Source: CAYZPW01 sp964480475 (GTDB taxonomy: Bacteria; B130-G9). From it: DNA of 20,735 nucleotides. Every line of letters starts with the position of its first letter. Within the stretch, counting starts at the first letter, position 1. Below, piece by piece: positions 1 to 6,314 of this stretch. A program made the position numbers and the translations under genes. The stretch lies in contig CAYZPW010000066.1 in assembly GCA_964480475.1 (NCBI GenBank), forward strand, positions 1 to 20,735, in the 5' to 3' direction. The notes under the pieces were generated by a model. The model searched no databases, was not told the origin of the DNA, and saw nothing but the letters and a program-made list of their open reading frames with translations.

Positions 1-177
1 AGTGAGAACTGCCTCCAGACCTTCGGATGTCACGGTACTTCCTTCTGACAACCATGCTTCATCAACAGGGATATTCAGGTGATCGCAAATCTCAGCGAAG
101 ATTGATTGCTTTTTTATCTTCGTCCGTCCCTCTTCAGGAGTGCCAGGAGGTGAGACAAGTCTTAGTCGTCTTGTCAT
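1..177 (-). CDS. Partial CDS of unknown function (5' end only)
   Basis: An open frame on the minus strand starts with ATG at 177-175 and stays open for 59 codons to the window edge, so the 3' end is missing. An in-frame TAG lies 12 bases before the ATG, which fixes the start; a GGGGAT or CGGAA stretch just upstream could serve as a ribosome-binding site. The product starts MTRRLRLVSPPGTPEEG and continues with a mixed, likely helical segment (IFAEICDHLNIPVDEAW). I do not recognise the family, and no signal peptide or membrane segment is visible. It lies 91 bases downstream of the HNH gene in the same direction, so the two may be co-transcribed. That it is a real gene is inference from the open frame, the start context and the arrangement. 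Confidence 0.5.
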   Translation of the reverse strand, partial: MTRRLRLVSPPGTPEEGRTKIKKQSIFAEICDHLNIPVDEAWLSEGSTVTSEGLEAVLT

Positions 178-268
178 TTCCGAGATCCCCTACTTCACGA
201 AGCTCTTGAGCCTTCTTCGCGCCGGCATTAGCGTCCTTCCAAGAACCGGGGTTACTTCCGGGCCTTCC

Positions 269-1612
269 TCAAGCGTTTCCCTCCTCTCGACTCGACAGGG
301 GCAGGAATGTGCAAAAAACCTCCTGGATCCGCCTGGTGATACTTGGTGCCAATAGCCTACTGGATCTCTTCATAAGACTGTATAACTCGCGGGTCCCGTT
401 GAACATGTTAATCTGCTTCCAGAACTCTAGATCAGCCAGGAACAGATCGAAGTCAGGGCTGGTCTCATACATCATGTGCAAGACCCACCAACGTCTTCTC
501 AGGTTAATTGGGCGAGCGTAGTCGGTGTCTGTTCCGTAGCCACCGTGCTCCAGCATCGAGGATGCTCTGAGATATGCCTGTTCGCCTAATGAGCAGGGAA
601 CTCGTGGCATGGAGAGCATGGAGTCTATGAGGTGCTTATATGCGCCCATGGCTTCCCAAGGGTCACCCTCCGCGATCAACGACTCGGATCTCCTAATCTC
701 GGCCGGTCTTACTTCAGTTTGATAGTACTTTGCCGAGAGAGAGCGCATCCAGAGTAGTCCAGCACACTTCTGGAAATCATTTGTCCTCTGATCAGTAAGT
801 GAATGGCCGGCGCGACGCGATGCCGAATAGTACCGGAGGGCTTGGCGCTGGTCACTCAAAGCCTCCCGACCGTGCCCTCCTATGAATCTGATCGTTGCTT
901 TCTGTTGATATAGGATGGAGAGGATCGCTAGGAGTTGCGACATCTCAAGGGGGCGATTCACATACGTCGCTAGTAGGCTCTCTGCCAAAGATATCCCCTG
1001 CGCGACATCTCCCTCTCTAGATCGAGTAAAGTACAGCTCGAGCAAAAGCAAGCTCCTTAGATGTTCCGCGACTGCGGTTTGAGATCGAGAAGCTTGAAGC
1101 TTCGAAAGTGGAATCCTCAACGCCTTGTGCAGATCTGCGAACCTGTTCCTGAGACGCCAATAATGCAAGAGGTTGAAATACTCATAAAGAACTCGATTAT
1201 CAGAGAAGGTTAAGGTCTCTTCCCATTGAAGATCGCGTGGGATGTATTGAGGCGTGTCTCTAAAAAGCAAGGCACAAGTTGCACGCCCGATGTTTGTTCT
1301 GCCTCTTGTTTCCCCACCAACACGGCGGAAGTGGTCATGCCATCTCATCGTTCGGGGATGAAACAACTGAGTCTCCATCCATGTAAGAGGGTTCTTCCAA
1401 TACATGTTTCCGCCTTTGTTGGTATTACACCGATCACACGAGACTGCGAGATTGTGACGCACGGTTGGCCCGCCTTTGTTCACCGGGACAATGTGATCCC
1501 GGTCATAGACAGTATTACGAAGGGACCGCTTGCAGTACTCGCACTGAAAGCCGGCTTCTATGAGCATTTCTGCTTTCAGCTCTCTTGATATCCCGATCAT
1601 CGCATTGACCAT
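269..1612 (-). CDS. HNH endonuclease-domain protein with helical C-terminal region
   Basis: 447 aa. Residues 20-70 form an HNH nuclease core of the zinc-bearing type: C24-x-x-C27, D39-H40 followed by IVPVNKGG, then N54 and C59-x-x-C62 followed by NTNKGG. The next stretch (about 78-115, LFHPRTMRWHDHF then GRTNIGRAT) is a pattern commonly seen right after the HNH core in this family. Both are expected to bind metal and cut or nick DNA. Residues 130-447 are helix-rich with leucine-heavy pairs, resembling TPR-like helical repeats, without a motif I can name. The start is not decided: ATG at 1612 or ATG at 1600 (codon 5), neither with a clear ribosome-binding site. A partial unknown gene follows in the same direction. 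It could be a stand-alone nuclease, a homing-type remnant or part of a defence cassette; the sequence does not say which. Confidence 0.8.
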   Translation of the reverse strand: MVNAMIGISRELKAEMLIEAGFQCEYCKRSLRNTVYDRDHIVPVNKGGPTVRHNLAVSCDRCNTNKGGNMYWKNPLTWMETQLFHPRTMRWHDHFRRVGGETRGRTNIGRATCALLFRDTPQYIPRDLQWEETLTFSDNRVLYEYFNLLHYWRLRNRFADLHKALRIPLSKLQASRSQTAVAEHLRSLLLLELYFTRSREGDVAQGISLAESLLATYVNRPLEMSQLLAILSILYQQKATIRFIGGHGREALSDQRQALRYYSASRRAGHSLTDQRTNDFQKCAGLLWMRSLSAKYYQTEVRPAEIRRSESLIAEGDPWEAMGAYKHLIDSMLSMPRVPCSLGEQAYLRASSMLEHGGYGTDTDYARPINLRRRWWVLHMMYETSPDFDLFLADLEFWKQINMFNGTRELYSLMKRSSRLLAPSITRRIQEVFCTFLPLSSREEGNA

Positions 1613-1869
1613 TCTTGGGCGGCAAAATGACCCCCGCTTCTCGCCTTGTTTCGAAGATCTGCTGTCTCGATTCTCAACCTAAGAGCTGACACAGCTCTGA
1701 CCGGGAGGATGGAGCGTGGTGCCCCGGGACTTCGCCCGCAACTCCTCCCCCTCTCGTGGCTTGGTATCAACCGGCCCTTCAATGTCCAGTCCTCCACAAT
1801 CATGAGCACACAATGCACAGAAATGACAATGCTGCAGTGCTAGGCACAGCATAACCAAAGGCGCCAGTC

Positions 1870-1905
1870 AACGCAACCGCTTTTTTTGCGCTGAACCGTT
1901 GCGTT
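1870..1905. repeat. Inverted repeat around a T tract
   Basis: Arms aacgcaac (1870-1877) and gttgcgtt (1898-1905) are perfectly complementary over 8 bases. Inside them a smaller cgc/gcg pair flanks a run of seven T. It lies upstream of the HNH gene. It is not a canonical terminator because the T run is in the loop rather than after the stem. The function is unknown. Confidence 0.4.
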
Positions 1906-1957
1906 CAAAGGGTACGGCCGGCCGCGGCGCTTCACATTCACAGCTCGACGCCGCCTG

Positions 1958-2007
1958 CGAATCCCCGAAGGGGATGAACCTGAATAGCCGTAGGCGTCAG
2001 CCTACGG
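1958..2007 (-). repeat. Two-hairpin intergenic repeat module, copy 1
   Basis: Read on the minus strand, a perfect 8-bp stem with a 4-base loop (ccgtaggcgtcagcctacgg on the plus strand, 1988-2007) is followed by a short spacer with CTATTCA and then a second hairpin, atccccgaaggggat (1961-1975). The same layout, with different stem bases that stay paired, is found at 2144-2190 and 9081-9127. Changed bases with kept pairing point to selection on, or copying of, a structured element. Confidence 0.6.
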
Positions 2008-2101
2008 AATCGGAATGCGTGCCGTCCTCCCCAGATCGGCTCTGAAGGGGCCGCGCAATAACCCGTCACGCCGAGAACCTCCCGTGGGATTCTTGGTTGT
2101 G

Positions 2102-2118
2102 CAACCCTTTCAGGGTTG
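2102..2118. repeat. Hairpin of the TTTCA-loop type
   Basis: caaccctttcagggttg forms a 6-bp stem with a TTTCA loop, the same loop as the second hairpin of modules at 2144-2190 and 9081-9127. The first hairpin that should precede it is not intact here (a degenerate stretch ends at about 2101), so this looks like a damaged module copy. Confidence 0.45.
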
Positions 2119-2143
2119 TTTCTCTTTCTTCGCTTGCCCCGAT

Positions 2144-2190
2144 CCGCAGGTTTCACCTGCGGCTACCCACGTTGCGGCCTTTCAGGGCGC
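2144..2190 (+). repeat. Two-hairpin intergenic repeat module, copy 2
   Basis: First hairpin ccgcaggtttcacctgcgg (2144-2162, 7-bp stem), then CTACCCACGTT, then a second imperfect hairpin gcggcctttcagggcgc with a TTTCA loop. It matches module copy 3 at 9081-9127 in layout and spacer, and copy 1 in the opposite orientation. Confidence 0.6.
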
Positions 2191-2440
2191 CAGTAAGCCC
2201 AGCCTCCGCTCAGCCCAATTCCAGCCGTTCCCGTGTGGAATCCGGTCCTCGTGTCCAACTGTGGTCCCTCTGAGCCTTCACAGCTTTTACCACAGGTATT
2301 ACCCAATTCGTTACCTATTTCATTGGGCATTACCTAATTGCCACTTGGCCGTCTTGCGCCACTGGGCATTCTGGCCGCGGCCCAGGCATTCGACCCGGCC
2401 TTGTTTCTGTGAAGCCTCAGGATGCAGCGGAAGCTTAAAC

Positions 2441-2470
2441 CACGAATGAACACGAATTGCACGAATGAAT
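2441..2470. repeat. Short degenerate ACGAAT tandem repeat
   Basis: Three units of about ten bases begin with ACGAAT (acgaatgaac, acgaattgc, acgaatgaat). From memory, such arrays occur between genes in many metagenome-derived genomes of candidate phyla. It sits 30 bases downstream of the stop of the HEAT-repeat gene. Confidence 0.55.
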
Positions 2471-2499
2471 TGGCTGATCCGCCTTCCGCTGCGCAGGGC

Positions 2500-5082
2500 C
2501 TACGAAGAGGGCTGGCCGCTCTCCGCCAATCCACCATCCGCAATGCGCAATCCACCATCCGAAAGCTCCGAGACACCGTCTGCCGGCCGCTGCTCTTCCT
2601 CGGCCTGGGGCGGTGTCTCCTGCGAGCTGGACGCGCGAAGGTTCTTCTTGATGATTGAACGTATTGCTCTCGTGGCCAGCCCCATCGAATACGGCTCTTG
2701 AGCTCGCTTGAGCTCTCGAAGCATGGGAAGAGTCCGACGCTCGCCAATCATGCTCAGAGACCTTATGGCCGACGCCCGGTCTTTCCAGCTTGTCCGCGGG
2801 TCGTTCAGGCATTTCAACAGCGCACCGACTGCGGCCTCCGCGACAGCGTTCTTATTTCGCTCGGCCAGTGGTATAGAGGACAGCAGGTTGCCGAGCGCCG
2901 CGAACATACGGTGCTTCTCGCCGTCAGGACGCGCCGGCAACGATTCAAGTATCTGGCGGATTCCATCGAGGGTCTTTTCAAACTCGTGCAGCCTCAACTT
3001 CTTCCTGCGGAGGTGTTCGATGGCCCTACGGGAGATTGAGAACATTCGGCTTTGCTGAGGAGTGAATGCAGACCTCCTTACGGCGAGTTTCTCAAGCAAG
3101 AGCAGCATGTCGTCGCATGACCTGAGACTCAGCCCCTTTATGTGAAGAAGGATACCTGCGATCTCGAGTCTAGTGGCATCATCAGAGGTGATCCCTGCCT
3201 TCTGAAGCAACAGTAAGACCTTCTCCATCAAGGCATCATTCCGCTCCCATCTTCCAGAGTTCACAGTGGCCCCAATCGCCCTGATGATAAGTGGCAATCT
3301 GAAATCCGGAAGGCGTACGCGCGGCTCTGCCAGCTGAATAAGTGCCTCAAGCGAACTGTCTGTAGCGATTCTGCCGAGGCAATACGCTACGTCCGCAACG
3401 ATTTCTGGCCTGGAAGACTGCGAGAGCAACTGCACGACGCCGGGAACACAGCTGGGATCAGCGATCTTTCCCAAGCTCTTCAACGCCTCGTGCGCTGCGT
3501 CCTGGTCCTCGCCGAACGCAAGCTGGACAAGTTCACTGACTGATTCTTGGTCCGTCAGCCTGCCGAGCGCCGCCGCTGCCGAGGCCTTCACCCTGTCCTG
3601 GCCATCCTGAAGGGCCTTTCTAAGATCATCCCTCATCCTCAGCCGCTCCAAGGCCTCCATCGCTTGATTGCTGATCGCGTGATTCGGGTCATCCACGAAG
3701 CCGCGTATGACGTCAAGCGAACGTGGGTCCGACGAACGCGCGACCGCCTGGAGAACCGACATCCGGATGCGCCAGTCGCGGGACCGAATCAGCCCAGAGA
3801 GCATCTCGCAACATGACGCCGTCCTTGAAAGGCCTACGATCTCTATCGCCTTGAGTTTTGCCCTTGTGTCGTTGGACCGGAGCTCCAGGGCAACCTCCCG
3901 GGCCGCTTCAGGATGCTCGTCATTCGTCGTCCTGAGAATGGCTGCCAGCGCCTCAATGTACAGCAGATGCTGCTTGGCGTCGTATGAATCCTGGAAGAAG
4001 GCCGTTTCGCGAATAAGCCCGGCTATCCTCAACCTTCTGAATATGACCTTCAACGCGCTCTCGGTGCCTACCATTCCAAGACCCCTGATCGCGGCGGACT
4101 GAACCATTGCCCCTTTGGCCCCCAGCGCGCTTGTCAACACACCGACCGCAAGTTCGCTTTCGCATTTGGCTATCGATTCAGCAGCTTTGCTCAACACCGA
4201 GGGTACCTTTCTCTCTGAAAGCAGCCGCTCCGCGTGAAAAATGATCGGAAACTTCCGAAGCAGCGCTTTGCAGCTCTTCTTTGCCAGGTCCCTCGCCCTT
4301 GGGTTAGGGTGCAACTTTGATAGCCGTTCAAGCGCAAGCTTTGTAGTGTACGATGGAATAAACGAAAGAAACCTTATCAGGAGCCACGCTTGCTCAGGCG
4401 CCTTCGTCGTTTCGCACAAATGAAGCAGCGCGAGCGCGGCCCTGGATTTCCCAACCCTCAGCACCCCACCCTCAAAAGAACTCAAGCCACTACGTGAATC
4501 GACTTTGCCTACTGCTTCCGCCATGCGCTGAGCGTCCTGAACAAGGGATTCGTCAAGCGCGTCCGGCAATTGAATCAGTCCGCCAGCCTTATCAACGATG
4601 TCGGATACCTCAAGGTCAAGTGGTCCGGAAAGAAGCGAGCCTGCCGGTGCAAGGCGCCCTCTCGAGCCTCCCCTTGAACCCCAACCCAGGCCGCCGAAGA
4701 GGCTCTTGATCGAGCCGCCTATCGCCTCTCGGTAGGCAAGGGGGCTTCTGTCCTCAGGGGCGACTGCCTGAACGCCGCATCCCTCCAGAACCGCGACATC
4801 CTCCGCTCCAAGCCCAGGATGCATAATCAGAAGCGCGGCCTCGGGCTGGCGCTTCTTGACCCTATCGACGAGCTCGAGCAGGAACTCATCGGAGAGCTCC
4901 AGCGACCCGATGATCAGGTCAAGCCGCTCCTCTTCAACGTATTCAAGAGCCGCCTGGGCCTCCGAAAAGACCATAAGTCGTGCTCGACGGGAAGAGAAAA
5001 TGTCCGAGTATATGGCGGCGCCTCTGGGATCACTATCAAGCACGCAAATCGAGAATGCACGTGATTCATCCTGTCTTGACAA
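2500..5082 (-). CDS. HEAT-repeat protein with N-terminal degenerate receiver domain
   Basis: 860 aa, predicted cytoplasmic (no signal peptide or membrane segment). Residues 10-125 follow the receiver pattern of response regulators (VLDSDPRGAAIYSDIF, then LDLIIGSLEL), but the phospho-acceptor Asp position is S60 and the conserved Lys-Pro near 115 is missing, so phosphorylation is unlikely. A Gly/Ser/Arg-rich linker (about 128-150) leads to a long alpha-solenoid (about 200-810) of HEAT units such as VKASAAAALGRLTDQESVSE and RIRMSVLQAVARSSDPRSLD. Such solenoids bind proteins; the partner is unknown. The start is TTG at 5082, supported by GAGGGA five bases upstream. The tail from about residue 840 is encoded by a low-complexity repeat (see 2523-2561). 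The upstream neighbour in the same direction is the rhomboid gene, 337 bases away. Confidence 0.85.
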   Translation of the reverse strand: MSRQDESRAFSICVLDSDPRGAAIYSDIFSSRRARLMVFSEAQAALEYVEEERLDLIIGSLELSDEFLLELVDRVKKRQPEAALLIMHPGLGAEDVAVLEGCGVQAVAPEDRSPLAYREAIGGSIKSLFGGLGWGSRGGSRGRLAPAGSLLSGPLDLEVSDIVDKAGGLIQLPDALDESLVQDAQRMAEAVGKVDSRSGLSSFEGGVLRVGKSRAALALLHLCETTKAPEQAWLLIRFLSFIPSYTTKLALERLSKLHPNPRARDLAKKSCKALLRKFPIIFHAERLLSERKVPSVLSKAAESIAKCESELAVGVLTSALGAKGAMVQSAAIRGLGMVGTESALKVIFRRLRIAGLIRETAFFQDSYDAKQHLLYIEALAAILRTTNDEHPEAAREVALELRSNDTRAKLKAIEIVGLSRTASCCEMLSGLIRSRDWRIRMSVLQAVARSSDPRSLDVIRGFVDDPNHAISNQAMEALERLRMRDDLRKALQDGQDRVKASAAAALGRLTDQESVSELVQLAFGEDQDAAHEALKSLGKIADPSCVPGVVQLLSQSSRPEIVADVAYCLGRIATDSSLEALIQLAEPRVRLPDFRLPLIIRAIGATVNSGRWERNDALMEKVLLLLQKAGITSDDATRLEIAGILLHIKGLSLRSCDDMLLLLEKLAVRRSAFTPQQSRMFSISRRAIEHLRRKKLRLHEFEKTLDGIRQILESLPARPDGEKHRMFAALGNLLSSIPLAERNKNAVAEAAVGALLKCLNDPRTSWKDRASAIRSLSMIGERRTLPMLRELKRAQEPYSMGLATRAIRSIIKKNLRASSSQETPPQAEEEQRPADGVSELSDGGLRIADGGLAESGQPSS
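2523..2561 (-). repeat. Direct repeat inside the 3' end of the HEAT-repeat gene
   Basis: The 13-base word aatccaccatccg occurs at 2528-2540 and again at 2549-2561 (period 21). Read on the minus strand it encodes DGGLRIADGGL in the last 20 residues of the HEAT protein. The word resembles GGATTGCGGATGG-type intergenic repeats, so a repeat seems to have entered or extended the coding region. Confidence 0.6.
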
Positions 5083-5419
5083 CGCTTTCCCTCGTCCAAG
5101 AACCCAAGCCGGAAACGACTGTCACGTTCATCATGTCCGCATAACCCGAATAGACCTCAACGTCTAATCGCTTGACCGGGCGCAGATTCGCCCATTCTTA
5201 GAATCCATTAACACGCCAAGAATCATCGGAAATGCCAACCGATCCGATTAGCCGGATTTCACGTCACGCCGACAGAATGGGAGACCGGACGCCAACAGCA
5301 GGGAAGGGCAGATGCGCCTGCGCTAGACTAGAACCTAAAAATCCGGGACTTGGAGCTCTTGCGCCTCAGCTTTTCAATTCGCCGTTCGGCGAACCACTGC
5401 ACCTACCGACCTTGGACTT
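5083..5419. other. Intergenic region between rhomboid and HEAT-repeat genes
   Basis: These 337 bases contain no convincing gene. A hairpin near the right end (5378-5393) lies just after the rhomboid stop codon. A GAGGGA ribosome-binding site for the HEAT gene lies at the left end. I found no clear sigma70 -35/-10 pair on the minus strand, although a promoter for the HEAT gene is expected here given the gap size. Confidence 0.5.
5378..5393 (-). terminator. Hairpin downstream of rhomboid gene, possible terminator
   Basis: ttcgcc and ggcgaa form a 6-bp stem with a 4-base loop about 27 bases after the rhomboid stop on the minus strand. The following bases (TTGAAAAG) are not a proper T run, so it is a weak candidate for an intrinsic terminator. 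Confidence 0.25.
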
Positions 5420-6148
5420 CTACAGCCGCCACTCGCCGGGCCAATGGTCGAATCGCGAATGGACCTCCCGGGCGTGGCAAAGCCTGCTTCTGAACGGGAC
5501 AGCGAGCGCGAGGCCAAACGCCAGTCCGCCCAGGTGCGCAAACCAGGCCACGCCGATCGGTTCCGGCGACGCCATAGAAATCAATCCCATGAAGACGTTG
5601 GTCGCCACAAAGAAGCTGATCAGGACCCAGGCGGGGATATAGAGGGTGGTTATGAATAGGAATATCCAGACAAAAGTCTTGACCTTGGCGTGAGGATACA
5701 GCACCAGGTAGGCGCCCAGGACGGCGGCCACGGCGCCGCTTGCCCCGATCATTGGGATGTTTGAGTCGGGGTGGAACAGCGTGTGGGTCAACGTGGCCAG
5801 TAGCCCGCCCACTATGTAGAACGTAAGATAGAAGCCGTGCCCCATCACGTCCTCAATGTTGTCGCCGTATATCCAAAGGTAGAGCATGTTCCCCACGATG
5901 TGCATTATGCCGCCGTGCATGAACATCGAGAGAATAAGCGTCAATAGCGGGTGCGCGCCGGGCGTGGCTTGGCCCGGATGAAGCAGCGACACGGGCCTGA
6001 ACCCATACTGATAGACGCTTTGCCCGATCCCCTCGCTAACGTCCATGAACATCTGACCCGCGAACAGCAGAACATTCAGGACGATGATCGTCACCGTAAC
6101 GTACGGGAACGAGTTGGTGGGATTGACGTCCTTATACGGAAGAATCAT
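5420..6148 (-). CDS. Rhomboid family intramembrane serine protease
   Basis: 242 aa integral inner-membrane protein with about six hydrophobic segments (roughly 16-35, 68-92, 106-124, 133-150, 158-188, 203-219). The catalytic Ser is in GASGA (S137) and the catalytic His in WFAHLGG (H205). HIVGN (H83, N87) is the family's conserved His/Asn motif in the second membrane helix. The N-terminus MILPYKDVNPTNSFPYVT is typical of this bacterial rhomboid subgroup, whose members cleave membrane proteins within or near the bilayer; the substrate is unknown. The C-terminus after 220 is short and polar. The ATG at 6148 has no obvious ribosome-binding site, but the conserved N-terminus supports it. The gene is 166 bases downstream of the pyrophosphatase gene, same strand, with repeats in the gap. 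Confidence 0.93.
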   Translation of the reverse strand: MILPYKDVNPTNSFPYVTVTIIVLNVLLFAGQMFMDVSEGIGQSVYQYGFRPVSLLHPGQATPGAHPLLTLILSMFMHGGIMHIVGNMLYLWIYGDNIEDVMGHGFYLTFYIVGGLLATLTHTLFHPDSNIPMIGASGAVAAVLGAYLVLYPHAKVKTFVWIFLFITTLYIPAWVLISFFVATNVFMGLISMASPEPIGVAWFAHLGGLAFGLALAVPFRSRLCHAREVHSRFDHWPGEWRL

Positions 6149-6166
6149 GTTCGATCTGACATCTTA

Positions 6167-6211
6167 GGTTGGCAGTTGGCGGTTGGCAGTTGGCTGTTAG
6201 CAGTTGGCGGT
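6167..6211. repeat. Degenerate AGTTGGC/GGTTGGC tandem repeat
   Basis: Six or so units of about seven bases (ggttggc, agttggc, ggttggc, agttggc, tgttagc, agttggc) lie in tandem between the pyrophosphatase and rhomboid genes. They are followed by a long pyrimidine-rich stretch (6257-6293). Both are low-complexity repeats of the kind found between genes elsewhere in this window. Confidence 0.6.
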
Positions 6212-6292
6212 CAGAAGCCGCAGGTCCACGACCCGCCGAGCAGTGAACTGGCAGTTGCCCTTTTTCCTTTTCTCCCCTTTCCCCTTTCTCCC

Positions 6293-6311
6293 GTTTCCGC
6301 TGTGCGGAAAC
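6293..6311 (-). terminator. Strong hairpin after the pyrophosphatase stop codon
   Basis: gtttccgc and gcggaaac form a perfect 8-bp stem with a 3-base loop, starting four bases after the stop codon of the pyrophosphatase gene. On the minus strand it is followed by a purine-rich run (GGGAGAAAGGGG) instead of T, so it is not a standard intrinsic terminator. It may protect the 3' end of the mRNA or slow RNA polymerase. Confidence 0.35.
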
Positions 6312-6314
6312 ACT

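Larger units (their letters stand above)
1613..2499. other. Repeat-rich intergenic region
   Basis: There is no convincing gene in these 887 bases; open frames here have no recognisable domain. From left to right it holds an inverted repeat at 1682-1698, a long inverted repeat around a T tract at 1870-1905, two-hairpin modules at 1958-2007 and 2144-2190, a hairpin at 2102-2118, an AATTGGGTAAT-like degenerate stretch around 2295-2340, and an ACGAAT repeat at 2441-2470. The region lies between the start of the HNH gene and the end of the HEAT-repeat gene, both on the minus strand. The promoter of the HNH gene should lie at its left end, but I see no clear -35/-10 pair. Confidence 0.6.

Noticed and set aside
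1958..2190. CRISPR array
   Set aside because: The repeated hairpins vary in sequence and orientation and lack regular spacers; no cas gene is present.
2015..2449. A 144-residue plus-strand open frame in the repeat-rich gap
   Set aside because: It is made of hairpin modules and degenerate repeats read as codons; there is no ribosome-binding site and no domain.
2334..2747. A 137-residue minus-strand open frame overlapping the 3' end of the HEAT gene
   Set aside because: It overlaps the HEAT reading frame in another phase and runs through repeat sequence; composition is low-complexity and no family is recognisable.
5083..5419. tRNA or small RNA gene in the gap
   Set aside because: I looked for a T-arm GTTCGA-type motif and a paired acceptor stem and found neither.
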